Below are positions 55,046 through 64,000 of a stretch of 64,000 nt of DNA, in pieces. How positions within the stretch are numbered: position 1 is the stretch's first letter; each line of letters opens with the position of its first letter. The stretch comes from Alistipes ihumii AP11 (GTDB lineage Bacteria; Bacteroidota; Bacteroidia; Bacteroidales; Rikenellaceae), in the NCBI RefSeq assembly GCF_025144665.1, contig NZ_CP102294.1, positions 496,001-560,000 of the forward strand. The letters are read 5' to 3'. The notes under the pieces were generated by a model. It was not told the origin of the DNA, made no database searches, and saw nothing but the letters and a program-made list of their open reading frames with translations. Position numbers and translations under genes: made by a program.

Positions 55046-56535
55046 AAACAGTCCACAAGCTCATACTGAAGTCCTATGCCGGGCCGATGGTCCTGACATT
55101 CTTCATAGTGCTTTTCGTTTTCATCATGCAGTTCATGTGGCGCTACATCGACGAGCTGGTCGGCAAAGGGCTCGGCATGGACGTGATTCTGGAACTGATG
55201 ATGTACGCGGCCGTCACGCTGATCCCGATGGTGCTGCCGCTGGCCACGCTGTTCGCCGCCGTGATGACGATGGGCAACATGGGCGAGAATTACGAACTGC
55301 TCGCGCTCAAGTCGGCCGGCATCTCCCTGCCGAAAATCATGCGTCCGCTGATCATATTGGTGCTGTTCGTAGCCGTCGGCAGCTTTTTCGTCGCCAATAA
55401 TCTGGTGCCGATCGCTACGAAAAAAATCTCCGCCCTGTTGTACGATATCCGTCAGCAGAAACAGTCGATCGAATTCAAGGACGGGCTGTTTTTCAACGGC
55501 ATGGACGACATCAGCATCCGGGTGGACCGTCAGGACCCCAAAACGAAACTTCTGAACGGCGTGCTGATCTACGACACGAGCGATCCGAACGGCAATATGA
55601 CCACGACGCTGGCCGACTCGGGCTACATCTCCCTGTCGGACGACAAGAAGTATCTGCTGGTCACCCTGTACAGCGGCGAGCGCTACGAGCAGGCGAGAGG
55701 CTACAAATGGTTCGACAACAGCGAACTGCGCCAAAATATCTTCGACGTGTACAACATGGTGATGAAGGTGCCCGGCTTCGACTTCGAGCGAACCGACCAG
55801 TCGATGTTCAACGGCAGCCAAACCAAGAACGTCAGGGAACTTCAGGCCGGAATCGACTCGCTCGAGAAAATCAGCTCCGAGTCGGCCAGCGCCTCGTACG
55901 AACCGCTGCTCAATACGTTCATCTTCCCTTTCGACAAAAGCCTGGCCAGCGACTCGATTCCCCATGTCGACATGCCCCGGGCCGAACTAGCCGAAAAGAT
56001 CGAGAACCTTCCCGTCCGGTCGAAAGTATCGATCTACGACGTCGCGCTGAACAAGGCGCGCAATTCGCGCAGTTACTATTCGTTCGACGAGGCGACTTCC
56101 AAGGAGGCGCTGAACCAGTTGTACCGATACAAGGTCGAGTGGCACAAGAAAATGTCGCTGCCCGTATCGATCATGATTTTCTTCCTGATCGGGGCTCCGC
56201 TCGGAGCCATTATACGCAAGGGGGGGCTCGGCATGCCGGTCGTCGTCTCGGTCGGCTTTTTCGTGATCTACTACATCATCACGATCACCGGCGAAAAGAT
56301 GGCGCGGGAAGGTTCGTGGGACTCGTTTCTGGGCATGTGGATCGCAACGTTCATTCTGCTTCCGATCTCGGTATACCTGACTTATAAGGCGACCAACGAT
56401 TCCAACCTGTTCAACGCCGAGTGGTATCTTGCGCGCTATAAGAAAATCAGTGCTTTCTTCCGGAGCCTTTTCCGGCGGAATGCCCTCCGGGGAGGATTGC
56501 CTCCCGCCGGCACAGCCGGTTCCGAAACACGCTAA
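55042..56535 (+). CDS. LptF/LptG-family lipopolysaccharide export permease
   Basis: A 497-residue YjgP/YjgQ protein. Three N-terminal helices (GPMVLTFFIVLFVFIMQFMW, MVLPLATLFAAVMTMGNMGE, IILVLFVAVGSFFVANNLVP), a large periplasmic jellyroll (residues about 130-355), then three more helices (PVSIMIFFLIGAPLGAIIRK and following). It takes LPS from the inner membrane as part of the LptB2FG complex. Which of F or G it is cannot be told; the partner is not in the window. Confidence 0.9.
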   Translation: MKTVHKLILKSYAGPMVLTFFIVLFVFIMQFMWRYIDELVGKGLGMDVILELMMYAAVTLIPMVLPLATLFAAVMTMGNMGENYELLALKSAGISLPKIMRPLIILVLFVAVGSFFVANNLVPIATKKISALLYDIRQQKQSIEFKDGLFFNGMDDISIRVDRQDPKTKLLNGVLIYDTSDPNGNMTTTLADSGYISLSDDKKYLLVTLYSGERYEQARGYKWFDNSELRQNIFDVYNMVMKVPGFDFERTDQSMFNGSQTKNVRELQAGIDSLEKISSESASASYEPLLNTFIFPFDKSLASDSIPHVDMPRAELAEKIENLPVRSKVSIYDVALNKARNSRSYYSFDEATSKEALNQLYRYKVEWHKKMSLPVSIMIFFLIGAPLGAIIRKGGLGMPVVVSVGFFVIYYIITITGEKMAREGSWDSFLGMWIATFILLPISVYLTYKATNDSNLFNAEWYLARYKKISAFFRSLFRRNALRGGLPPAGTAGSETR

Positions 56536-56554
56536 ATAAACACAGACTTTCGAT

Positions 56555-57790
56555 ATGACATCCAAACAACCTCAAGAGAGAATATTGAGTTCCGTAGAGG
56601 AAGCGATCGAGGAGATCCGGGCAGGCCGGGTACTGATCGTGGTCGACGACGAGGACCGCGAGAACGAGGGCGACTTCATCGTCGCCGGCGAAAAGATCAC
56701 GCCCGAAATCGTCAATTTCATGGCGGCCCACGGGCGCGGGCTGATCTGCGCTCCGCTGCCCGAATCGCGCTGCGAGGAGCTGAACCTGCCGATGATGGTC
56801 ACCCACAACACGTCGCTGCACGAGACCCCGTTCACCGTCTCGGTCGACCTGACTACGCAAGGATGCACGACCGGAATCTCCGTGGCCGACCGGGCCAAGA
56901 CGATCCGCGCGCTGGTCGATCCGGCCACGAAGCCCGAAGAACTGGGCCGCCCCGGACACATATTTCCGCTCCGGGCGCGCGAACGCGGCGTGCTGCGCCG
57001 TCCCGGCCATACCGAGGCGGTCGTCGACCTGACCCGCATGGCCGGACTGACGCCCGGCGGGGCGCTGGTCGAAATCATGAACGAGGACGGCACGATGGCG
57101 CGCCTGCCCCAATTGCATGAGATCGCGAAGAAACACGGTCTGAAAATCGTCTCGATCGCCGATCTGATCGCATTCCGCCTGCAGACCGAGTCGATCGTCG
57201 AAAAGGGCGAGACGGTCGACATGCCGACCCAATGGGGACATTTCCGCCTCACTCCGTTCCGGCAAAAAAGCAACGGACTGGAGCATTTCGCGCTGACCAA
57301 AGGAGAATGGGCTCCGGACGAGCCGGTGCTCGTGCGCGTGCACTCGTCCTGCATGACGGGCGACATCCTCGGATCGTACCGCTGCGACTGCGGTCCGCAG
57401 CTGCACGAGGCGATGCAGATGATCGAACGCGAGGGCAAGGGAGCGGTCGTCTACCTGAACCAAGAAGGCAGGGGAATCGGGCTGTGCAACAAGATCAAAG
57501 CCTATAAGCTGCAGGAGCAGGGATACGACACGGCCGAAGCCAACCTGAAGCTCGGCTTTCAGGTGGACGAGCGCGACTACGGGGTGGGAGCCGGCATCCT
57601 GCGCGAGATCGGTATCAAGAACATGCGCCTGATGACCAACAATCCGCTCAAGCGGGCCGGTTTGGAGGGATACGGGCTGCGCATCGTCGAGAACGTGCCG
57701 ATCGTGATCGCCCCGAATCCGTTCAACGAGAAATACCTGAAAACCAAAGAGACGGTCATGGGCCACAGGCTGGGCCTCTTCAAAAAATAG
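56555..57790 (+). CDS. ribBA: Bifunctional DHBP synthase / GTP cyclohydrolase II
   Basis: A 411-residue riboflavin enzyme. N-terminal RibB (residues about 10-210): [18 protein letters not shown] with the acidic Mg2+ site and [16 protein letters not shown]-terminal RibA (about 215-410): [18 protein letters not shown] with zinc-binding Cys and [17 protein letters not shown] with the catalytic Arg/Tyr neighbourhood. Both halves look intact. Starts 19 bp after the LptF/G gene, so in the same run. Confidence 0.96.
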   Translation: MTSKQPQERILSSVEEAIEEIRAGRVLIVVDDEDRENEGDFIVAGEKITPEIVNFMAAHGRGLICAPLPESRCEELNLPMMVTHNTSLHETPFTVSVDLTTQGCTTGISVADRAKTIRALVDPATKPEELGRPGHIFPLRARERGVLRRPGHTEAVVDLTRMAGLTPGGALVEIMNEDGTMARLPQLHEIAKKHGLKIVSIADLIAFRLQTESIVEKGETVDMPTQWGHFRLTPFRQKSNGLEHFALTKGEWAPDEPVLVRVHSSCMTGDILGSYRCDCGPQLHEAMQMIEREGKGAVVYLNQEGRGIGLCNKIKAYKLQEQGYDTAEANLKLGFQVDERDYGVGAGILREIGIKNMRLMTNNPLKRAGLEGYGLRIVENVPIVIAPNPFNEKYLKTKETVMGHRLGLFKK

Positions 57791-57802
57791 GTTGCCCGCA
57801 CC

Positions 57803-58183
57803 ATGAGAATTGTCCACATCGCCGTTTGGACTCGCGACCTCGAAACGATGCGCGTTTTCTACGAGCGCTATTTCGGCGGTCGGAGCGGAGAGAAATACGT
57901 CAACCGAGCCAAGGGGTTCGAGTCGTATATGGTCCGTCTCGGCGACACGGCGCTGGAACTGATGCGAAGCGCGCGGATCGCCGACCGTGCGGAGCAGGAC
58001 GAAAGGATAGGCTTCTGTCACATCGCCGTTTCGACAGGCAGCGCCGAGCAGGTCCGGGATCTGACCGAGCGGCTGAGGCGGGACGGATATGCCGTTTTGG
58101 GAGAGCCCCGCACGACGGGGGACGGATATTACGAAAGCGTCGTGGCCGATCCGGAGGGAAACCGCGTGGAAATCACAATCTGA
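57803..58183 (+). CDS. VOC-family (glyoxalase-like) protein
   Basis: A 126-residue vicinal-oxygen-chelate protein with two beta-alpha-beta-beta-beta units. The four metal-ligand positions are all present: H5, E52, H73 and E123 (VHIAVWT, ALELM, CHIAVST, NRVEIT). This H/E/H/E set is that of lactoylglutathione lyase, but many homologues have other substrates. 12 bp after ribBA, 5 bp before fmt. Confidence 0.88.
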   Translation: MRIVHIAVWTRDLETMRVFYERYFGGRSGEKYVNRAKGFESYMVRLGDTALELMRSARIADRAEQDERIGFCHIAVSTGSAEQVRDLTERLRRDGYAVLGEPRTTGDGYYESVVADPEGNRVEITI

Positions 58184-58188
58184 AAAGC

Positions 58189-59154
58189 ATGGAAGCAAAA
58201 AAACTGCGCATCGTATACATGGGAACGCCCGACTTCGCGGTATCCCCGCTCGCCAAGCTCGTCGAGGAGGGGTATAACGTCGTAGGCGTCGTCACGATGC
58301 CCGACAAGCCGTCGGGCAGGGGACTGCACGTACAACAGAGCGCGGTCAAGCGGTACGCATTGCAGGCGGGACTGCCCGTCTACCAGCCGGAGAAGCTCAG
58401 GGACCCGGCTTTCGTCGAAACATTCCGCTCGATGAGGCCCGATCTGGGCATCGTCATCGCGTTCCGCATGCTGCCCGAAATCATTTGGGCCGCTCCGAAG
58501 CTGGGAACGTTCAACTTGCATGCCTCGCTGCTGCCGCAGTACCGGGGCGCCGCCCCGATCAACTGGGCCTTGATCAACGGCGAGACCGAGACCGGTGTCA
58601 CGACCTTCCTGCTGAACCGCGAGATCGACAAAGGAGCCGTGCTATGCCAGACGCGCGTGCCGATCGGTCCCGACGACGACGCCGGCACGCTCCACGACCG
58701 TCTGATGGAAGCGGGGACCGAACTGGTCGTCGAAACGATCGGAAAAATCGCGCAAGGAACCGTGACGGCCGTCGAACAGCCGACCGTCGACCCGGAATGC
58801 CTGAAGGGCGCTCCGAAAATATTCAAGGAAACGTGCCGTATCGACTGGCGGCAGCCTGCCGCCCGGATATGCAACCTGATCCGGGGACTGAGCCCGTATC
58901 CGGCCGCGTGGAGCGAGCTGAGCCGTCCGGACGCAACACCGGCCGGAGTCAAAATCTTCCGTGCGAAAGCCGAAGCGGGCCGGCCGGGAAAGGTCCCTGG
59001 AGCCATCGTAACGGACGGCAGGGCGGAAATCAAAGTAGCCTGCGCGGACGGCTATGTCCAAATCGAGGAACTGCAGATCGCCGGACGCCGGCGCATGACG
59101 ACCGAGGAATTGCTCCGAGGGTTCAAGGAGATCGAAAGCTGCGCCTTCCGATAG
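58189..59154 (+). CDS. fmt: Methionyl-tRNA formyltransferase
   Basis: A 321-residue enzyme that formylates initiator Met-tRNA. RIVYMGTPDFAVSPL at the start; the catalytic region FNLHASLLPQYRGAAPINWA holds the Asn/His pair, and GETETGVTTF the conserved segment after it. The C-terminal domain (KIFRAKAEAG, VQIEELQIAGRRRM) binds tRNA. ATG 58189 lies 5 bp after the VOC gene; a terminator follows. Confidence 0.96.
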   Translation: MEAKKLRIVYMGTPDFAVSPLAKLVEEGYNVVGVVTMPDKPSGRGLHVQQSAVKRYALQAGLPVYQPEKLRDPAFVETFRSMRPDLGIVIAFRMLPEIIWAAPKLGTFNLHASLLPQYRGAAPINWALINGETETGVTTFLLNREIDKGAVLCQTRVPIGPDDDAGTLHDRLMEAGTELVVETIGKIAQGTVTAVEQPTVDPECLKGAPKIFKETCRIDWRQPAARICNLIRGLSPYPAAWSELSRPDATPAGVKIFRAKAEAGRPGKVPGAIVTDGRAEIKVACADGYVQIEELQIAGRRRMTTEELLRGFKEIESCAFR

Positions 59155-59189
59155 CCGGCGAATGACCCGACCGGCTCGAATAAACCCCG

Positions 59190-59223
59190 ATACATCTTTT
59201 CCATGTTCATAAAGATGTATTTT
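59190..59223 (+). terminator. Terminator after fmt
   Basis: ATACATCTTT (59190-59199) with AAAGATGTAT (59211-59220), followed by TTT. Confidence 0.75.
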
Positions 59224-59606
59224 CGGCCCATTGCGGTTTTGCCCATTTTTTCTCGCAATTTATTAGACATAAGGCCGAATTTTGGAAAAGATTGATTATA
59301 TTTGTTTTACCTATATGCAGCGCAACCCGATTTCTCTAAGTTGAACGATTACGGGAAAATTGACCTGCTTCGCGTCGTTTCACTTTGCATTGTATCGCTT
59401 GCCGGGGGCGTTGTCAGAAAATGAATGCAGAAAAGAGCGAACGGCAGGGAGAGAGTTTCACCCGAATGGAAACCGGATCGAACAATAATACCATCACGGA
59501 GAGTTTTCTCTATAACTGTGCGATATAGAAAACCGGGGCAGTTTATTCCGTATGCGCGACTTTCTCTTGAACCTGAACGAACATTAAATCCCAATTTTCA
59601 ACCTCT
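59224..59606. other. Intergenic region upstream of the small PLDc_N gene
   Basis: AT-rich with a TATATTTG element at 59297-59304 (plausible promoter for the next gene, giving a long leader). A 62-codon frame at 59425 shows no family features and is left out. Confidence 0.45.
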
Positions 59607-59819
59607 ATGTTAGGTCTTTGGCAACTATTCATGATCGGCATCGTGATTCTATGGTGCATCGCATTGGTTTTACTGATCAACCTGAAAGTAAGCTCTGTCA
59701 ATAAATTATTATGGGCACTGATCGTTACTTTCGTTCCTTTGTTCGGAAGCATCGTTTTTCTCGTATGGAGAAAACGCTTTCTGAAGCAAGCCTGCGAGTC
59801 GGGGCAAACAAAACGATAA
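59607..59819 (+). CDS. PLDc_N-domain small membrane protein
   Basis: A 70-residue protein: TM1 (LFMIGIVILWCIALVLLINL) then NKLLWALIVTFVPLFGSIVFLVWR, the PLD-nuclease N-terminal (PF13396) signature with its W-x-h and P-x-x-G pattern and a basic end (RKRFLKQ). Found alone in many Bacteroidetes. Function unknown; likely inner membrane. Confidence 0.8.
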   Translation: MLGLWQLFMIGIVILWCIALVLLINLKVSSVNKLLWALIVTFVPLFGSIVFLVWRKRFLKQACESGQTKR

Positions 59820-60098
59820 AATTTCGACACGGTGCGGCAAGTGATTGAGCCAGAAAATCCGTCCCAGTTTTCTTTCATAAGGCGACTTGGCATTGCTTCT
59901 ATATGCCAGGTGCGTTCGCAACAGGAGTTTTTGTATCCGCCAGTCGCAGCTTGTGACTACAAGCCGCACGTCCGATGCAGCCCTCATCTAAGTCCATCCG
60001 CTGGAGAAAACTTGATGCCGAGGAACCGGAAACCTTGGGAATGCAAGGGCCGGCACAACGAAGTATATAACCGGGTTTTCCCCTAAGTCACATAAATT
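59820..60098. other. Intergenic gap
   Basis: An 84-codon frame (59832-60086) without recognisable family; otherwise nothing seen. Confidence 0.4.
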
Positions 60099-60138
60099 AA
60101 AAGAGGAGCCGATTTTCCTGATCGATCGGCACCTCTTT
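60099..60138 (-). terminator. Terminator of the oxidoreductase operon
   Basis: AAAGAGGAGCCGAT (60099-60112) with ATCGGCACCTCTTT (60125-60138), one mismatch; T-rich tail on the minus strand. Confidence 0.75.
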
Positions 60139-60163
60139 CCGCAACAACTGCTTTCGGCTATGG

Positions 60164-60715
60164 TTAGGCCGTAGCGAGCCGGATAATCTCCATCCCGTGA
60201 CGCATGGCCGCTTCGTTGGCAGGCAACAGACGGGCCATCCGTTCGGGCAACGATTTGGCTAGTCCCGCAAACGCGTTTTCGAGCGTGACGACCGGCCGAA
60301 CCTTCAGATAGCCGCCCAGAATCATTGTGTTGAAAACCCGGATATTGCCCAGCCGGGCCGCTTCGGCCGTCGCGTCGATCGAATAGACGCGAATATCGCT
60401 CCGCGAGGGCGGACGCACGATCCCGTTCGGATCGTAGATCAGCACGCCGCCCGGCTTGACCTTCGGCTCGAACTTGTCCATGCTCTGCTGGTTCAGAATA
60501 ACGGCCGTGTCGTAGTCGTGCGCGATCGGCGAGCTGATCCGCTCGTCGCTCAGAATGACCGTCACATTAGCCGTACCGCCACGCATCTCGGGGCCGTAAG
60601 AAGGCATCCACGTCACTTCGAGTCCCTGCACGACGCCCGAATAGGCGAGAATCTTTCCCATCGACAGCACCCCTTGTCCGCCGAATCCGGCTATGATAAG
60701 CTCCTCCTTGAACAT
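60164..60715 (-). CDS. korC: 2-oxoacid:ferredoxin oxidoreductase, gamma subunit
   Basis: A 183-residue subunit: GFGGQGVLSMGKILAYSG (CoA-region GxGGQG motif), MPSYGPEMRGGTANVTVILS and IRVFNTMILGGYL are the PFOR gamma hallmarks. Together with the three genes upstream it forms the CoA-dependent oxidative decarboxylation complex reducing ferredoxin. Last gene of the operon; whether 2-oxoglutarate or branched-chain oxoacids are preferred cannot be read from sequence. Confidence 0.92.
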   Translation of the reverse strand: MFKEELIIAGFGGQGVLSMGKILAYSGVVQGLEVTWMPSYGPEMRGGTANVTVILSDERISSPIAHDYDTAVILNQQSMDKFEPKVKPGGVLIYDPNGIVRPPSRSDIRVYSIDATAEAARLGNIRVFNTMILGGYLKVRPVVTLENAFAGLAKSLPERMARLLPANEAAMRHGMEIIRLATA

Positions 60716-60753
60716 ATACTTTCGTTTTTAACCGTTAATACCCCGATGCGGGA

Positions 60754-61515
60754 TCAGCCCTTGATGTCCCCGAGCGGATAGAACGGGAACATGTGCTCCT
60801 CCATCCACCGGTTCGCCTCGACCGGCGTCAGCTTCCAGCCCGAATTGCACGTAGCGACGAACTCGACGAACGAGAGCCCCTCGCCGTGCATCGAATTGTC
60901 GAACGCCTTGCGGATCGCTTTCTTCGCCTTGCGGACGGCCGCCGGCGTATGAACGCTCTGACGCGTCAGATAGGTCACGCCGTCCAGATGCGCGAGCATG
61001 TCGGCGATCTTATACGGATAGCCGTGCAGCTTCGGGTCGCGGCCGTCGGGCGTCGTGGCCGTCCTCATGCCCGTGAGCGTCGTCGGAGCCATTTGGCCGC
61101 CGGTCATGCCGTAAATCGCATTATTGACGTAGATGATCGTAATGCGGTCGCCCCGATTGCAGGCATGGATCGTCTCGCCGGTCCCGATCGCGGCCAGATC
61201 GCCGTCGCCCTGATAGGTAAACACAAGTTTCGACGGATTGAGGCGCTTGGCGGCCGTGGCGACTGCGGCGGCCCGGCCGTGGGCCGCCTCGATCCAGTCG
61301 ATGTCGATATAATTGTAAGCCAACACGGAACATCCGACCGGAGAAATCCCGATCGCATCGTGCTCCAGCCCCATTTCGTCGATCACCTCGGCGACCAGCT
61401 TGTGAATCACTCCGTGACTGCATCCCGGACAATAGTGCATCGTATTGTCCGTAATCAGGCGCGGCTTGGCGTATACCCGGTTTTCGGGCGATATGTTCAC
61501 TTCAAATTCTGCCAT
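60754..61515 (-). CDS. korB: 2-oxoacid:ferredoxin oxidoreductase, TPP-binding beta subunit
   Basis: A 253-residue subunit. MHYCPGCSHGVIHKLVAEV (start of the TPP domain), the GDGDLAAIGTGETIHACNRG diphosphate/Mg2+ motif (GDG followed about 28 residues on by N), and NNAIYGMTGGQMAPTT are complete. Six bp from the alpha gene stop, 38 bp before korC. Confidence 0.94.
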   Translation of the reverse strand: MAEFEVNISPENRVYAKPRLITDNTMHYCPGCSHGVIHKLVAEVIDEMGLEHDAIGISPVGCSVLAYNYIDIDWIEAAHGRAAAVATAAKRLNPSKLVFTYQGDGDLAAIGTGETIHACNRGDRITIIYVNNAIYGMTGGQMAPTTLTGMRTATTPDGRDPKLHGYPYKIADMLAHLDGVTYLTRQSVHTPAAVRKAKKAIRKAFDNSMHGEGLSFVEFVATCNSGWKLTPVEANRWMEEHMFPFYPLGDIKG

Positions 61516-61521
61516 AACCTT

Positions 61522-62607
61522 TTACTGCAATGAAAAGTTCGACTTCAGCGCATCGTATACTTCGCCGGGCGAATGCACGACGCCCCCCGTGCGGCCGTAA
61601 TGGCGGACCGGCACGCGGAAGCGCGAGGCCAGCATCACGTCCTCGACCATCTGCCCCGTGCTCATCTCGACGGACAGGAATCCTTTCACGCGGCGGGACA
61701 GCCCGTCGATCGCCTCGGTCGGGAACGGGAAGAGCGTGATCGGCCTCAACAGTCCGACCCGATGGCCGTCCGCCCGGGCCATCTCGACCACCTTCAGCGC
61801 GATACGGGCCGAAGACCCGTAGGCCACGAGCACGTAGTCGGCATCGTCGCAAAGCGTCTGCTCGAAGCGAACCTCGTCGCGGCGGATCGCATCGTACTTG
61901 GCTTTCAGTTTCAGATTGAAACGCTCCTGTACGAGCGAGTCGAGCTCGACGGACGTAACGATGTTCCGCCCGCGCGAAGACGGCTTGCCCGTGGCGGCCC
62001 ACGCGCCGCACCGCTCGGCAATCCGGTCGTCGGTCCAGCGGGGACGGGCGGGCGACAGCACGACCTTCTCCATCATCTGGCCGATCACGCCGTCCGAGAG
62101 AATCATCACCGGATTGCGATATTTGAACGCCAAATCGAATCCCAGCGGCACGAAATCGTACATCTCCTGCACGGAATAGGGCGCCAGCACGATCAGATGG
62201 TAATCGCCGTGCCCGCCGCCCTTGACGGCCTGAAAATAGTCGGCCTGCGAAGGCTGGATCGTACCGAGCCCCGGACCTCCCCTCGACACGTTGACCACCA
62301 CGCACGGCAGCTCGGCCCCGGCCAGATAGCTCAGCCCCTCGCACATCAGACTGATGCCGGGGCTTGACGACGAGGTCATCACGCGCTTGCCGGTCGCCGC
62401 TCCGCCATACACCATGTTGATCGCAGCGACCTCGCTCTCGGCCTGAATCACCGTCATGCCCGAAGTCTCCCACGGACGCATTTCCATCAGCGTTTCGAGC
62501 ACTTCGGACTGGGGCGTTATCGGATAGCCGAAATAGCCGTCGCAGCCGCACCGCACGGCGGCTTCGGCGACCACCTCGTTCCCTTTCATCAATTTGATCT
62601 CTTCCAT
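61522..62607 (-). CDS. vorB: 2-oxoacid:ferredoxin oxidoreductase, alpha subunit (VorB/KorA type)
   Basis: A 361-residue subunit: MKGNEVVAEAAVRCGCDGYFG, YPITPQSEVLETL, QAESEVAAINMVYGGAATG, SRGGPGLGTIQPSQADYF and a C-terminal domain with LVAYGSSARIAL and TGQMVEDVML. Typical VorB/KorA length. Start MEEIKLMKG at 62607, 22 bp after the ferredoxin gene. Confidence 0.93.
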   Translation of the reverse strand: MEEIKLMKGNEVVAEAAVRCGCDGYFGYPITPQSEVLETLMEMRPWETSGMTVIQAESEVAAINMVYGGAATGKRVMTSSSSPGISLMCEGLSYLAGAELPCVVVNVSRGGPGLGTIQPSQADYFQAVKGGGHGDYHLIVLAPYSVQEMYDFVPLGFDLAFKYRNPVMILSDGVIGQMMEKVVLSPARPRWTDDRIAERCGAWAATGKPSSRGRNIVTSVELDSLVQERFNLKLKAKYDAIRRDEVRFEQTLCDDADYVLVAYGSSARIALKVVEMARADGHRVGLLRPITLFPFPTEAIDGLSRRVKGFLSVEMSTGQMVEDVMLASRFRVPVRHYGRTGGVVHSPGEVYDALKSNFSLQ

Positions 62608-62629
62608 ATCGCTATGATTTTTCACGTCG

Positions 62630-62863
62630 TCAGGGCTCCGTAAACTTCTGCCTGTACACCGTAATGCAACTATCGGGACAAACGCTCGCGCAAGAAGCGC
62701 AACCCGTACAAGCCTCGGGCGAAACCATCCGCGAGAAACGATAACCCTTGCCGTTGACCTCGCCGCTCAACGCGAGAACCTTCATCGGACAAGCGACCAC
62801 GCACAGCTCGCATCCCTTGCAGCGTTCGGCGTCGACTACGACCGTCCCCTTAATCTTTGCCAT
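62630..62863 (-). CDS. korD: 2[4Fe-4S] ferredoxin subunit of the oxidoreductase
   Basis: A 77-residue ferredoxin with two complete cluster motifs: CKGCELCVVACP and CTGCASCASVCP. It relays electrons from the TPP/CoA complex to free ferredoxin. First gene of the operon; order is delta, alpha, beta, gamma. Confidence 0.95.
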   Translation of the reverse strand: MAKIKGTVVVDAERCKGCELCVVACPMKVLALSGEVNGKGYRFSRMVSPEACTGCASCASVCPDSCITVYRQKFTEP

Positions 62864-62884
62864 AGAATTTCGTTTATTTTCTTA

Positions 62885-62892
62885 CAAATTTA
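62885..62892 (-). promoter_or_regulatory. -7 element of the oxidoreductase operon
   Basis: Minus-strand TAAATTTG, 22 bp before the korD start; -33 not clear. Confidence 0.55.
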
Positions 62893-63264
62893 TCCGCCGC
62901 ATATAAAAATAGTAATAATTTTTCATTCGAAATACGATATTCAAGAAAATGTACTTTCCTTTTTCCGCCTCATTCTCACCGCATAAAAACATAAAAAACA
63001 AAAAGCGTCAGCTTTTCCTACCGTTTTCCTGCAAGCCGATGACGAAACCGTGCCTGTCGATTCTGCAAGCAATTCATTCCTGCGAAGAAAATCCCTCGCC
63101 GCTGGGAAATCACAGAAAATCGAAAGAAACAAATTGAAATTCCTCAAGCCGAAATACATCCGAATCGATCGGAATATCCCGACCCAACCGACGAATAGCA
63201 ATTTTTTATTTCATTTACCTAAAAAACCGCCACTTTGCCTATTATCTGTCAGTATATTACACGG
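62893..63264. other. Divergent intergenic region
   Basis: 370 bp AT-rich sequence between korD and the following lipoprotein gene; no gene recognised, promoters at both ends. Confidence 0.5.
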
Positions 63265-63295
63265 TTGACAAATCGGATCGGAATCCTTATGTTTG
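63265..63295 (+). promoter_or_regulatory. Promoter of the last lipoprotein gene
   Basis: TTG (63265-63267), 20-bp spacer, TATGTTTG (63288-63295): full consensus. The leader contains a small CTCGG/CCGAG hairpin (63305-63317). Confidence 0.75.
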
Positions 63296-63352
63296 TACTA
63301 CAAGCTCGGCTACCGAGTTTCTTAATTTACTAACTAACACGGATTTACTATC

Positions 63353-64000
63353 ATGAAGAAATTTTACCCGATCTTATTATGCATGGCGGGCCTGCTTTGG
63401 ATGAATACGGCGTGCGACGATTCCGACGAAGGCCAGGGCCAGGGACCGGAAAAAGAAAGTACGGAAACCGCCATGAAATACGTGACGGCCACATACGTCG
63501 GCGAACAAAACGCATGCGGCTTTTTCACTTTCGACTTTTGTACAGAGCCTACGGGCGAGAACGAAGCAATCCCTGCGAATGCCTCCGGACTGCACATAGA
63601 ACTTTATTCGGACGTCGTGGCGCCCGAAAATCTGCTGGATGCCAGCATCGCTCCGGGAAGGTACGCGACAGGGGAGACTCCGGGCAAATTCACGATCCAG
63701 TCCGGACAGACAGCCGAGGGAAGGGTCACCGGTTCCTACTACTACACTACGGACGTAAACGGCAATGTCACCAAGCTCCCTGTAACCGAAGGCGAGATTT
63801 ACTTCGTCATAACGGACGGCAATCAGGCGGCTTTCATCTCCGACCTGAAGATCGACCAGCAGGAAAACAAATGGGTGTCCTGCGAATACAACGGCAAGAT
63901 AGACGTCGAACCGGTCTACCATACGGTCTTCACCGCTCAGACCGGATGGTACTGGGGGGACGACGACTATGACTATCCCGGTATCGGACAATATCTAATC
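63353..64000 (+). CDS. Predicted lipoprotein, 3'-truncated by window edge
   Basis: 216 residues visible. Signal peptide with lipobox-like end (LCMAGLLWMNTACDDSDEG; Cys about 21). The mature part starts with an acidic, Gly/Gln-rich linker, then beta-rich sequence (YVTATYVGEQNACGFFTFDF, SGLHIELYSDVVAP, GSYYYTTDVNG). A long untranslated leader precedes it. No recognised family; probably a surface lipoprotein. The C-terminus is outside the window. Confidence 0.72.
   Translation, partial: MKKFYPILLCMAGLLWMNTACDDSDEGQGQGPEKESTETAMKYVTATYVGEQNACGFFTFDFCTEPTGENEAIPANASGLHIELYSDVVAPENLLDASIAPGRYATGETPGKFTIQSGQTAEGRVTGSYYYTTDVNGNVTKLPVTEGEIYFVITDGNQAAFISDLKIDQQENKWVSCEYNGKIDVEPVYHTVFTAQTGWYWGDDDYDYPGIGQYLI

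Noticed and set aside
56447-58198. A 583-codon minus-strand open frame
   Set aside because: Antisense to ribBA and the VOC gene, both with clear catalytic motifs.
59832-60086. 84-codon plus-strand frame after the PLDc_N gene
   Set aside because: No promoter, family or conserved pattern recognised; Cys/Pro/Arg-rich translation looks non-coding.

Overview
The window is a 64-kb chromosomal piece of a Bacteroidales bacterium. The evidence is Bacteroidetes-type promoters (TTTG, about 20 bp, then TAnnTTTG) in front of many genes, Mfa/FimA-like fimbrillin lipoproteins, DUF3575, DUF5119 and DUF4595-type proteins, a floA-nfeD pair and a VorB/Kor-type 2-oxoacid ferredoxin oxidoreductase. The GC-rich coding sequence and the gene mix fit an Alistipes-like (Rikenellaceae) genome; this is inference, because no rRNA or marker phylogeny is available here.

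Layout. 1-3.8 kb: the end of a LuxC-type acyl-CoA reductase, a pentapeptide-repeat protein, a pRiA4b ORF-3-like protein, miaA, tRNA-Leu and a small membrane protein. 3.8-6.1 kb: an AT-richer accessory patch with the remnant of an S41 peptidase, a striking multi-stem inverted-repeat element and an IPT/DUF4595-type lipoprotein. 6.2-9.2 kb: two GNAT proteins, dps, a membrane protein and an outer-membrane beta-barrel. 9.3-16.9 kb: a secreted esterase, two tandem paralogous putative glycosidases, a DUF1848 protein and a GH78 alpha-L-rhamnosidase, together a small carbohydrate-oriented cluster without SusC/D. 17-18.6 kb: an AT-rich island with one lipoprotein and a broken gene. 18.7-22 kb: a two-CDGSH iron-sulfur protein, a MATE exporter and a DMT transporter.

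22.5-33.7 kb: a membrane-anchored AraC-type regulator followed by a fimbrial operon (DUF3575/OmpA-like protein, DUF5119 lipoprotein, three fimbrillin-family lipoproteins, an 800-residue minor or tip candidate and a further fimbrial lipoprotein). The 500-bp gap before the operon carries a perfect 14-bp inverted repeat around a 135-bp segment. That segment holds a promoter-like sequence pointing away from the operon, so it looks like a phase-variable (invertible) promoter caught in the OFF orientation. This is the most interesting object in the window.

33.9-64 kb: mostly core genes. They are tRNA-Gly, lepA, a UbiA-family prenyltransferase, an ACT-domain protein divergent from lysC-lysA, pheT, guaA, a CGGC protein, ung, a DUF2461 protein, floA/nfeD, a SPOR-like protein, trkH, a four-helix-bundle membrane protein, mtaB, a run formed by a metal ABC permease, an LptF/G permease, ribBA, a VOC protein and fmt, a PLDc_N small protein, the four-gene 2-oxoacid:ferredoxin oxidoreductase operon, and the start of a lipoprotein gene that runs off the end.
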